From Rhodothermia bacterium (GTDB taxonomy: Bacteria > Bacteroidota > Rhodothermia > Rhodothermales > JABDKH01): DNA of 5,027 nucleotides. Below are positions 1 through 5,027 of the stretch, in pieces (positions within the stretch are counted from its first letter, which is position 1; every line of letters starts with the position of its first letter). Where the stretch lies: contig JAUIJQ010000303.1 of the NCBI GenBank assembly GCA_030431165.1, forward strand, positions 1-5,027. The letters run 5' to 3'. Position numbers and translations under genes: made by a program. The notes beneath the pieces are model-generated. The model was not told the DNA's origin. It ran no database searches and worked only from the letters and a program-made list of their open reading frames with translations.

Positions 1-585
1 AGTCCCGGAATTGACCGTAACGGTCGCGGTCACTACCAGCGTGTCGTCACGAACAACGTATGTCGCTGGATGGGTTCGCCATGAGTAGTAGACTGAAGTA
101 TTACCTGATGCAGTTCCGTACAGATCGAGCGCGAGCTCAAACGGCCCATCATTCGAATAATAGCAACCGGAAAAGAATTTGGGTCTTTCAAACGAGGTGA
201 CCGCGTACTCGCCCGCGCCGTCAAACGCGACATTGATGTGAAACCAGATCGTTGCCTCATCACTTGTATCCGCGATCTCCAGTGCAACAGGGTGCCGGCC
301 AATATCTTCTCGCCGGGGAGTACCAACGAGGGCCACTGAATCGCCAGCATACGACTCAAGACGGAGCCAGCCGGGGCCATCGACCAGGCGGGCCTGCACG
401 TTGTCACCATCCCCTTCGGCGAAAAGCTGCGTGTACCGGTACGCTGAACCGGATACAGCCGTTGTGTCCGGATTGATATTAACAAAGCGTGGCCCAACGT
501 TCTCCGGAGTGTTGGCATCGCATGCTGACAGCGCAATCGAGATGATGCAGCCCAGGATGGCAGTGATGCTGACTTGTCGGTTCAC
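1..585 (-). CDS. Putative Ig/cadherin-like domain lipoprotein, partial (3' end outside window)
   Basis: The frame is open for 195 codons from a GTG at 585 to the left edge, without a stop. Residues 1-22 form a clear lipoprotein signal: basic start (Asn-Arg-Gln), hydrophobic core, and lipobox Leu19-Ser20-Ala21-Cys22. Cys22 would be acylated and the protein anchored in an envelope membrane. Residues about 33-121 look like a putative Ig (He_PIG/cadherin-like) domain: a Tyr-x-Tyr strand (49-51), an acidic Glu-Gly-Asp-Gly-Asp turn (57-61), Gly-Pro-Gly-Trp-Leu (70-74), Val-Gly-Thr-Pro (87-90) and Asp-Ile-Gly (94-96). I do not recognise the part after residue 122, which is rich in Tyr and Thr and looks beta-stranded. 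No ATG occurs in this frame after the upstream stop at 712, and no clear Shine-Dalgarno precedes the GTG, so the start rests on the signal peptide. A role in adhesion or surface binding is inference from the fold class. Confidence 0.78.
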   Translation of the reverse strand, partial: MNRQVSITAILGCIISIALSACDANTPENVGPRFVNINPDTTAVSGSAYRYTQLFAEGDGDNVQARLVDGPGWLRLESYAGDSVALVGTPRREDIGRHPVALEIADTSDEATIWFHINVAFDGAGEYAVTSFERPKFFSGCYYSNDGPFELALDLYGTASGNTSVYYSWRTHPATYVVRDDTLVVTATVTVNSGT

Positions 586-667
586 CTGTCGGACGCCGTA
601 GTTGAATTGGATCCAGGCATTTAAAGTCGATACGCCGGCATCTGTCCATTGTTCTGTTTGCCCAACA

Positions 668-684
668 ACCGCGTGCGGCGCGGT
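668..684 (-). terminator. GC-rich hairpin, possible weak terminator
   Basis: A perfect 6-bp inverted repeat (ACCGCG / CGCGGT) with a 5-nt loop lies about 27 nt past the stop of the 164-codon gene (712) and before the lipoprotein start (585). On the minus strand it is followed by TTGTTGGG, which has some T but no real T-run. It could end transcription of the upstream gene or be a processing stem. As an intrinsic terminator it is weak. Confidence 0.35.
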
Positions 685-711
685 CCTATCGTTATCGAGT
701 GCTTGAATGGC

Positions 712-1206
712 TTAACGGCGCGACCATGCTGAAGGAGCCTCGATCAGTTCAAAATGGGTTACGCGTTCCGATCGAAGAAGCGCGAACGGGTCGTCCACGA
801 CCACCAGGTCCGCAAAATCTCTCCGCTGTCTATAGATGCCGGCCGGCACTCCGTCCAGGTCAATCCGGACCACGAAGATGGCGGCGCGGTATGCTTTTGT
901 GCCAAGGGGCCGCGCAGGTTCGAACCACGCTTCGAGTACGCGGATACCTCTGCGCGCCGCACTGGTAAGAAGAGATCCGCCGTTGGTCGCACGATGAGCC
1001 GGCACCAGCACGTATTGACCTGTTCGAAAGACAACGTCTGTGCGTGCAACCGATGATACCGCGTACTTGGCTGTCGGGCCTCGGCGACTGACCGCCACGT
1101 CGAACGTGCTGTCGACGCTATGATACTGTGCGTGGCAGGGCTGGTCGCAAACCAAGACGAGCATGGCAAATACGGCAACAGTACCATTTCGTGTTAGCCT
1201 GCTCAT
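712..1206 (-). CDS. Small secreted protein of unknown function
   Basis: A 164-residue protein I cannot assign to a family. Residues 1-26 look like a Sec signal peptide: basic N-terminus with Arg3 and Arg6, hydrophobic core around residues 10-19 (VAVFAMLVLV), then Cys-His-Ala with likely cleavage after Ala26. The mature part is about 138 residues. It alternates short hydrophobic strands with Arg-rich turns and has no cysteines or repeats, suggesting a small soluble or envelope-attached beta-rich domain. The ATG at 1206 is the only start that keeps the signal peptide whole. No clear Shine-Dalgarno precedes it. It lies 85 bp after the amidohydrolase and 126 bp before the lipoprotein, all on one strand. 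The signal peptide and conserved direction support a real gene, and the other frames here lack such features. Cys20 could be read as a poor lipobox (Val at -1), which I consider unlikely. Confidence 0.66.
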   Translation of the reverse strand: MSRLTRNGTVAVFAMLVLVCDQPCHAQYHSVDSTFDVAVSRRGPTAKYAVSSVARTDVVFRTGQYVLVPAHRATNGGSLLTSAARRGIRVLEAWFEPARPLGTKAYRAAIFVVRIDLDGVPAGIYRQRRDFADLVVVDDPFALLRSERVTHFELIEAPSAWSRR

Positions 1207-1291
1207 GCTGGATCTTGTGGTCGAATCTCGGACTTACCGGACCTCGCAGTCATGCCGCATCGGTACGCAGTGCTTGAACTACGATCTCGCG

Positions 1292-2647
1292 CTAGTCGCC
1301 CGCGAATACCTGGCGTCCCCTGACAAAAACTGCATAGATCGAGCGGGTGTTGCTTATGTCTTCGAGCGGGTTTTTGTTCAACAATACCAGGTCAGCATTC
1401 TTGCCGACTTCAACGGTTCCGACCTCGTCCAAAACGCCCAGCATCTTTGCGCTGTTGTGCGTAGCCATCTTGATTAGCTCACTCGGTTCAAACAGGCCGC
1501 CCATCGCCATAAGTTCCAGTTCCTCGTGTACACTGATCCCGGGGAACACAAAGTCATTTCCCGTGTCCGTTCCGATCACGAGATTAAATCCCATGTCGTA
1601 GAGACCACGCAAATCCTCCAGCTGCGGTCTGATCACACTGTCCAGCGTTGGGTTTGAAATACCGTATATCTCGCTGAGAAATTGAATTGACTCCTCGGGG
1701 GAAGCCGACGCGCGAAGCCGACCAATTTCCTCCTCATCGTAGACGTTCAGCCGTACGATTTCGTCGATCCACGCATTTCTTGCTGGATAGAAGAACGACT
1801 TATCTATCATTAGCGTCGTTACCCACGAGACATCGCGATCCCGAAGTTCCTGTATGACGGCCCGGTCGCGCTCCCAGTTAATATCGACGCCGACAAAGTG
1901 AAGGATGTGGTCAACACCGGCTGCAGCGGCAATTCTGACCTCCTCCATGTCACTTACGTGCGCAAAAACCTCAAGGTCATGCTTTCTGGCCTCGGCGACG
2001 ATCTTCGCGACAAAGGCGGTTGGCATTCGTTCGACGAACGGTGGGCTTGGACCGTCTTCTATTGTAACCTTGATTCCGATATTTGATTGGCCTGCTACCT
2101 CTTCGACAAGGCCTGGTATGTCCAGCGTGTCACGAACAAAGAAGACGGACTTTCCTTCAACCCAATTGTCTGTCACATACGTCTTCACCGGGTGCCTTCC
2201 CTCCATAGTGAAGTGCTGACTCGTATGATACGTGTTCGGGGCGGGTATGGAGTCGCTTTCGGATAGTTGGCGCATTCGGGTCAGCGCTTCGTTCGTGCAG
2301 TCGCTGCACCCGGGTACCAGTATTGATGTGACGCCAAACCGTACAAACCGTGGCAGGTTTGATTCAATCGGAAATGGGTGCGCATGTGCGTTGATCAAGC
2401 CGGGAATCAGCACTTTTTCGGATCCGTCTATCGTTTGCGTCCCCATGATCGCTGCGGCGCTCGTCGCGATTCGAACGATTCGGCCGTCGGATATCGCAAC
2501 GTCAACAGCGGGCCGGGCCTCGGCACCCGTTCCGTCAATCAGCGTGACATTCTTAATCACAAGATCGTGGGTTGACGCTACGTCAGTTCCACAGCCCGCA
2601 CCGACGAGCATGATGACAGCGGCAACTCGTAGATGTGATCTCATCAT
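1292..2647 (-). CDS. Amidohydrolase-superfamily metal-dependent hydrolase, probable lipoprotein
   Basis: A 451-residue member of the amidohydrolase superfamily, in the branch with imidazolonepropionase-like and prolidase/Xaa-dipeptidase enzymes. Residues 29-80 form the N-terminal beta-sandwich (VIKNVTLIDGTG, then DGRIVRI). PGLINAHAH supplies His88 and His90. Lys193 in GIKVTIEDG is the likely carboxylated bridging lysine, His230 and His250 are the next ligands, and Asp361 in IGTDTGN is the catalytic base. The C-terminal HEELELMAMGGL, ATHNSAKMLG and VGKNADLVLL blocks close the barrel and sandwich. All ligands are present, so it should be active, probably with two divalent metals, cleaving an amide or peptide-like bond. 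The substrate cannot be read from sequence. The first 19 residues look like a lipoprotein signal ending LVGAGC (Cys19), with a less usual Gly at -3, placing the enzyme outside the cytoplasm. It starts 6 bp after the preceding gene, so co-transcription is likely. A second ATG follows immediately, so the start could be 2644. Confidence 0.93.
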   Translation of the reverse strand: MMRSHLRVAAVIMLVGAGCGTDVASTHDLVIKNVTLIDGTGAEARPAVDVAISDGRIVRIATSAAAIMGTQTIDGSEKVLIPGLINAHAHPFPIESNLPRFVRFGVTSILVPGCSDCTNEALTRMRQLSESDSIPAPNTYHTSQHFTMEGRHPVKTYVTDNWVEGKSVFFVRDTLDIPGLVEEVAGQSNIGIKVTIEDGPSPPFVERMPTAFVAKIVAEARKHDLEVFAHVSDMEEVRIAAAAGVDHILHFVGVDINWERDRAVIQELRDRDVSWVTTLMIDKSFFYPARNAWIDEIVRLNVYDEEEIGRLRASASPEESIQFLSEIYGISNPTLDSVIRPQLEDLRGLYDMGFNLVIGTDTGNDFVFPGISVHEELELMAMGGLFEPSELIKMATHNSAKMLGVLDEVGTVEVGKNADLVLLNKNPLEDISNTRSIYAVFVRGRQVFAGD

Positions 2648-2653
2648 TGGCAG

Positions 2654-3328
2654 CTACCGTTGCCCGTGAGGGACTACCTTCAAAGGGTCGTCGCCGCTCC
2701 GGTCGTCCACAACAGCGGGGCCGGTCAAGCGCGCTTCGAGTGTGTGTGACGACATCCTATTTAATCGGTCGAAGACAGCCCATGTTGAGTTATCGTCGAT
2801 GGAGACTTTGTCGCGGTTTCGAAGCACGCAGTCAAAGTAGAACTCGTCAGGTTCTCCGTTGCCCCGGTCTTGGTACTGCTGAACGCTTGAAATGTCCTGC
2901 CAGTTACACTGCGTTGTCCAACGCCGCCGCCGCACCTCTACGCCCGTTGCGTTGATCCGAACAACTGCCGGGCCACCTACAATCCTGCGTAGGCCAGGCA
3001 CAATCAAATGGCGTCGCGTCCACAACATCTTTATCAGCGGTGCGAATACAGCAACGACCAAGAAGGCAGCCGACAGCACTATCAAACGCGGGAGGTCGTA
3101 CTGGGGTAAGAGCCACAATACCCACGCAAAGATAAGAGGGGCTGATAGTAGTGTTACCGCGACAACGCCATCGATGTCGCTGACCACTGTTGCCTCGACA
3201 GATTCACTTGATTCAGACTCTGTTACCGCTGCATAAGGTGTAAGGCAACCGGGGCAAATGTCGCCTTCGTAACGGCGCGAAGCATCGTAGCGATTGCCGC
3301 ACGACTCGTTACCAATTGCGCCGAACAA
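2654..3328 (-). CDS. Two-helix membrane protein with zinc-ribbon-like N-terminus and PH-like tail
   Basis: A 224-residue protein with no named family that I recognise. The N-terminus carries Cys10-Gly-x-Arg-Tyr-Asp, then Glu-Gly-Asp-Ile-Cys25-Pro-Gly-Cys28, the pattern of a short zinc ribbon but with only three of four cysteines. An acidic Ser/Glu linker (36-45) follows, then two membrane helices at about 54-74 and 80-101, then a basic stretch (Arg105-Arg106). Residues 118-200 (VVRINATGVEV, a basic RRRRW turn, NWQDISSVQQY) resemble bacterial PH-like domains of the YcxB kind, inferred to be cytosolic. A TGA lies immediately before the TTG used here, so this frame cannot start earlier, while an ATG opens four bases upstream in another frame. 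The real N-terminus may therefore differ. It sits 26 bp after the T9SS-secreted gene and 6 bp before the amidohydrolase. Confidence 0.8.
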   Translation of the reverse strand: MFGAIGNESCGNRYDASRRYEGDICPGCLTPYAAVTESESSESVEATVVSDIDGVVAVTLLSAPLIFAWVLWLLPQYDLPRLIVLSAAFLVVAVFAPLIKMLWTRRHLIVPGLRRIVGGPAVVRINATGVEVRRRRWTTQCNWQDISSVQQYQDRGNGEPDEFYFDCVLRNRDKVSIDDNSTWAVFDRLNRMSSHTLEARLTGPAVVDDRSGDDPLKVVPHGQR

Positions 3329-3354
3329 TCATCCGTTTAAACTCAGGGTAAGCA

Positions 3355-4821
3355 TCATAAAGCAACCTTGACGATTGTCGTCACCGTCGATTGAGTCTCA
3401 GACTCTACGCGGACAAAATACAAGCCGCTGGCAAAGTGACTTAGGTCAAGAACCATCTGACTGCCTGTCACATCGTTCCGACGCACGATGCGCCCGACGA
3501 CATCTGCGATAACAATCGAAGCTACCTGATCCGCACCACTAAGCTCGACGGTCACCTCTCGTGTCGCTGGATTCGGATACACGCTGATGCGTAATTCGTC
3601 CCGAAAGCGATGATCCTCGACTTGCGTCGCGATGGTCAGGCCACCGTCGATTGCGTGCCAGTTGGTTCCATCCCATCGCGCAATCGAATTTGCGGCTACC
3701 GTTCCAACGGAGTCGAACCGTCCCGCGACAATCAAGTGCCCCAGACTGTCGATGGCTACGTGTTGAACACCGCCGTTCGGCGGGCCAGACAGAGCCGCCC
3801 AAGTTGAACCGTTCCACATAGCAAGGCCCGCAGCGCCGGTGAGGTTATCAGTGAATGTGCCGCCAGCGTACAGGATGCCGTCCTTGCTCATTGCAATCGA
3901 CTCGATTCTGTCAAACTCACGCGAGCCGAGTCCGTCGCCCAGGGCGAGCCACTGGGTGCCGTTCCATAATCCGACATTGTTTAGCCGCGTCGCGCCAGAG
4001 CTGTCGAATCTACCGGCAGCATAGAGGCCCTCGTCGGAGTGCAGCAGATCATACACACGGTCGTTCGATCCATCGTCGCCGAGGCCATCGCCAAGCGGGG
4101 TGGTTTGCCCAGAAATTATCACACCTATGCGTTGAGATGGGCCGTCACCCAGCGAATTGAAGTCGCCCGCGACGAAAAGCGTGTCTCCAGCGGTCTCCAC
4201 CGTGCGGATCGCATCGAGAACGATGTCACCGGCGCCACGGCCGGAGACGTTTACACCTGCGGAGTCCCACGAATCACCAACCAGTACGGCAATGCTTTGC
4301 TGTGTAACGCCATCGATGTCGCCAAAGTCGCCGGCGAAAATCAGAGAATCTTGTCCCCAGGGATGAACGTCGTGAACGTAGGGAAGCGAGAGGCTGTTTG
4401 GTGCAGCAACCGACCCTACTCTGGACCAGGAACCATTACGACGCCTGAATACCCAATCGTCGTACTGATTGGGATTCGGATTGTCGCCTACAATGTACAA
4501 GTCGCCATCAGCGACAGCGACACGATATGGATCGTCGGCGGGGTGTTCGATGGGCTCCCACTTCGTTCCGGTCCACAATGCAAGTCCGGGTGCGTTTTGC
4601 CCAGAAGCGCGATTGAACGATCCCGAAACGTAGATACCCGCCGTGGTCACCTCGATGTCGCGAACCGAACCGAGGAGCACTTCGGCCGGCTCGATTGAAC
4701 GGTGGCTGCCGAGTGACCACATGCCCAGCACGAGCAGGAGTGCTGTCGACTTGGATATCCGACGCCGGATTGGAACGTGCGCCCGCGCGCTCACCTCGTC
4801 TTGAAAAGAAGTATGGTGCAC
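3355..4821 (-). CDS. Secreted seven-repeat beta-propeller-like protein with T9SS sorting domain
   Basis: A 488-residue exported protein. The N-terminus has a basic Arg-Arg-Arg segment (19-21) and a hydrophobic core at 26-37, a signal peptide. Residues about 52-395 hold seven repeats of roughly 45 residues, each ending in Trp-Asn/Asp-Gly-Thr-x-Trp or a variant after an Ala-Gly-x-Phe-Asp-Ser turn, as in delta-60/kelch-like propellers. Residues 410-488 form a type A C-terminal sorting domain: YPNP (415-418), a VVGRIV strand, and GLYFVRV (466-472) followed by the final beta-strand. In Bacteroidota this tail sends proteins through the type IX secretion system to the cell surface or outside. The biochemical role is unknown: no catalytic motif is visible. 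A GTG at 4821 is preceded by GAAGG with a short 4-nt spacing. A second GTG at 4794 would give a more normal signal peptide (MSARAHVPIRRR), so the start is uncertain. A TGA in frame at 4839-4837 limits further extension. Confidence 0.9.
   Translation of the reverse strand: MHHTSFQDEVSARAHVPIRRRISKSTALLLVLGMWSLGSHRSIEPAEVLLGSVRDIEVTTAGIYVSGSFNRASGQNAPGLALWTGTKWEPIEHPADDPYRVAVADGDLYIVGDNPNPNQYDDWVFRRRNGSWSRVGSVAAPNSLSLPYVHDVHPWGQDSLIFAGDFGDIDGVTQQSIAVLVGDSWDSAGVNVSGRGAGDIVLDAIRTVETAGDTLFVAGDFNSLGDGPSQRIGVIISGQTTPLGDGLGDDGSNDRVYDLLHSDEGLYAAGRFDSSGATRLNNVGLWNGTQWLALGDGLGSREFDRIESIAMSKDGILYAGGTFTDNLTGAAGLAMWNGSTWAALSGPPNGGVQHVAIDSLGHLIVAGRFDSVGTVAANSIARWDGTNWHAIDGGLTIATQVEDHRFRDELRISVYPNPATREVTVELSGADQVASIVIADVVGRIVRRNDVTGSQMVLDLSHFASGLYFVRVESETQSTVTTIVKVAL
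3358..3594 (-). other. T9SS type A C-terminal sorting domain (residues 410-488)
   Basis: The last 79 residues of the propeller protein match the known layout of the type A sorting domain: Val-Tyr-Pro-Asn-Pro, alternating strands (VTVELSG, ASIVIADVVGRIV), a Met-Val-Leu-Asp-Leu strand, and Ser-Gly-Leu-Tyr-Phe-Val-Arg-Val before the end. In characterised species the tail is recognised by the translocon and usually removed at the surface. It is the main taxonomic marker in this window. Confidence 0.9.
3637..4668 (-). repeat. Seven ~45-residue propeller repeats within the secreted protein
   Basis: Approximate units by residue: 52-92, 97-137, 146-189, 202-247, 254-298, 304-347 and 351-395. The shared pattern is Val-x-x-Ile/Val, a strand ending Ile/Leu-Tyr/Phe-Val/Ala-x-Gly, Phe-Asn/Asp-Ser-x-Gly, a variable stretch, Leu-x-Trp-Asn-Gly-Thr-x-Trp, then a hydrophobic strand. 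Units 5 to 7 are the most alike. Units 2 to 4 have drifted: unit 2 lacks the Phe-Asp-Ser turn, and units 3 and 4 lack the full Trp-x-Gly-x-x-Trp. Seven units fit a seven-bladed propeller; that fold is inferred from repeat length and spacing. Confidence 0.75.
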
Positions 4822-4831
4822 CGTGCCTTCA

Positions 4832-4884
4832 GTGACTCAGAGACTCAGCGACTCAGCGACTCAGCGACTCCGTGACTCCGTGAC
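4832..4884. repeat. Tandem array of an 8-bp unit (six copies plus five bases)
   Basis: Six head-to-tail octamers with consensus G(T/C)GACTC(A/C), then a partial GTGAC: GTGACTCA, GAGACTCA, GCGACTCA twice, GCGACTCC, GTGACTCC. Only the second base (T, A or C) and the last base (A or C) of the unit vary. On the minus strand the unit reads like CTGAGTCG. The array begins 10 bp upstream of the GTG at 4821 and about 60 bp past the stop of the barrel gene. It is not coding: minus-strand TGAs at 4863, 4855, 4847 and 4839 close all three frames. It could affect transcript stability, translation start access or promoter spacing of the T9SS gene. Confidence 0.9.
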
Positions 4885-4944
4885 AAGAAGCAAGGGGCCA
4901 GGCGAAACTTCTGCAAGGCTAATATCCATCCTGGCTGCTATCAC

Positions 4945-5027
4945 TTAGAATGAACCTCCCCAACCAAATCCGACAAAGGGTGCAACCCTTACGCTCGCAT
5001 CATCCGACAGCACCAGTACGCTAATGG
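4945..5027 (-). CDS. C-terminus of a probable outer-membrane beta-barrel protein, partial
   Basis: An open frame enters from the right edge and ends at TAA (4947-4945), giving 26 residues. The last ones are VRVAPFVGFGWGGSF: alternating hydrophobic and small residues with a C-terminal Phe, the usual signature of the last strand of outer-membrane barrels recognised by the BAM complex. The preceding VLVLSDDASV looks like a strand plus a charged turn. The body of the gene is outside the window, so the family cannot be named. It lies on the same strand, 123 bp upstream of the T9SS-secreted gene. Confidence 0.68.
   Translation of the reverse strand, partial: ISVLVLSDDASVRVAPFVGFGWGGSF

Noticed and set aside
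33..536. A 167-codon minus-strand open frame starting at 536
   Set aside because: It overlaps the Ig-like lipoprotein in another frame, is Arg/Thr/Ser-rich without domain or signal features, and is a shadow of the gene at 585-1.
759..1187. A 142-codon minus-strand frame inside the small secreted gene
   Set aside because: It lacks a convincing signal peptide and is Ser/Arg/Trp-rich, whereas the overlapping frame at 712-1206 has an ordered signal peptide and alternating strands.
1207..1291. Terminator or promoter in the 85-bp gap after the amidohydrolase
   Set aside because: I see only a short direct repeat (CGGAC twice) and weak 3-bp stems, with no T-run and no recognisable promoter boxes.
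2232..2669. A 145-codon plus-strand open frame opposite the amidohydrolase start
   Set aside because: It is antisense to conserved amidohydrolase blocks including the HxH metal site; its composition is that of a reverse shadow.
4039..4698. A 219-codon plus-strand open frame
   Set aside because: It lies entirely inside the T9SS-secreted gene on the opposite strand and has no family features; the minus-strand frame has repeats, a signal peptide and a sorting domain.
4832..4884. CRISPR-like array
   Set aside because: The units are 8 bp and directly abut one another with no spacers, so this is a simple tandem repeat.
4885..4944. Possible terminator after the barrel gene (GCCAGG at 4897-4902 with CCTGGC at 4930-4935, and AGAAG with CTTCT)
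   Set aside because: The stems are short, the loop of the first is about 27 nt, and no T-run follows on the minus strand.

Overview
The window is a compact stretch of bacterial chromosome in which every supported gene lies on the minus strand. All the predicted products belong to the cell envelope or are exported. The best taxonomic clue is the end of the 488-codon gene. It has the YPNP segment and the final Gly-Leu-Tyr-Phe-Val-Arg-Val strand of a type A C-terminal sorting domain, the address tag of the type IX secretion system (T9SS), which is largely confined to Bacteroidota and related FCB-group phyla. Lipoprotein signals, a beta-barrel-type C-terminus and the near absence of Shine-Dalgarno sequences agree with that. 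The base composition is moderately GC-rich by eye, which would suit a Rhodothermota/Balneolota-like or uncultured marine lineage better than a typical AT-rich Bacteroides, but that placement is inference.

Layout, in the direction of transcription (right to left): (1) the last 26 codons of a probable outer-membrane beta-barrel protein (5027-4945); (2) a 123-bp gap holding six tandem copies of an 8-bp unit (4832-4884); (3) a secreted protein with seven beta-propeller-like repeats and a T9SS tail (4821-3355); (4) after 26 bp, a membrane protein with an incomplete zinc-ribbon-like N-terminus, two membrane helices and a cytosolic tail resembling bacterial PH-like domains (3328-2654); (5) after 6 bp, a probable lipoprotein metal-dependent amidohydrolase with all expected metal ligands (2647-1292); (6) after 85 bp, a small secreted protein of unknown function (1206-712); (7) a 126-bp gap with a GC-rich hairpin (668-684); (8) a lipoprotein with a putative Ig/cadherin-like domain that runs off the left edge (585-1).

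Genes 3 to 5 are close enough to be one transcript, but their functions do not form an obvious pathway. I see no RNA genes, transposons, CRISPR arrays, phage genes or toxin-antitoxin pairs. I found no convincing evidence of a new multi-gene system. The points most worth a second look are the octamer array next to the T9SS gene start, the damaged-looking start of the zinc-ribbon protein, and two genes (585-1 and 5027-4945) that are easy to miss because they cross the window edges.
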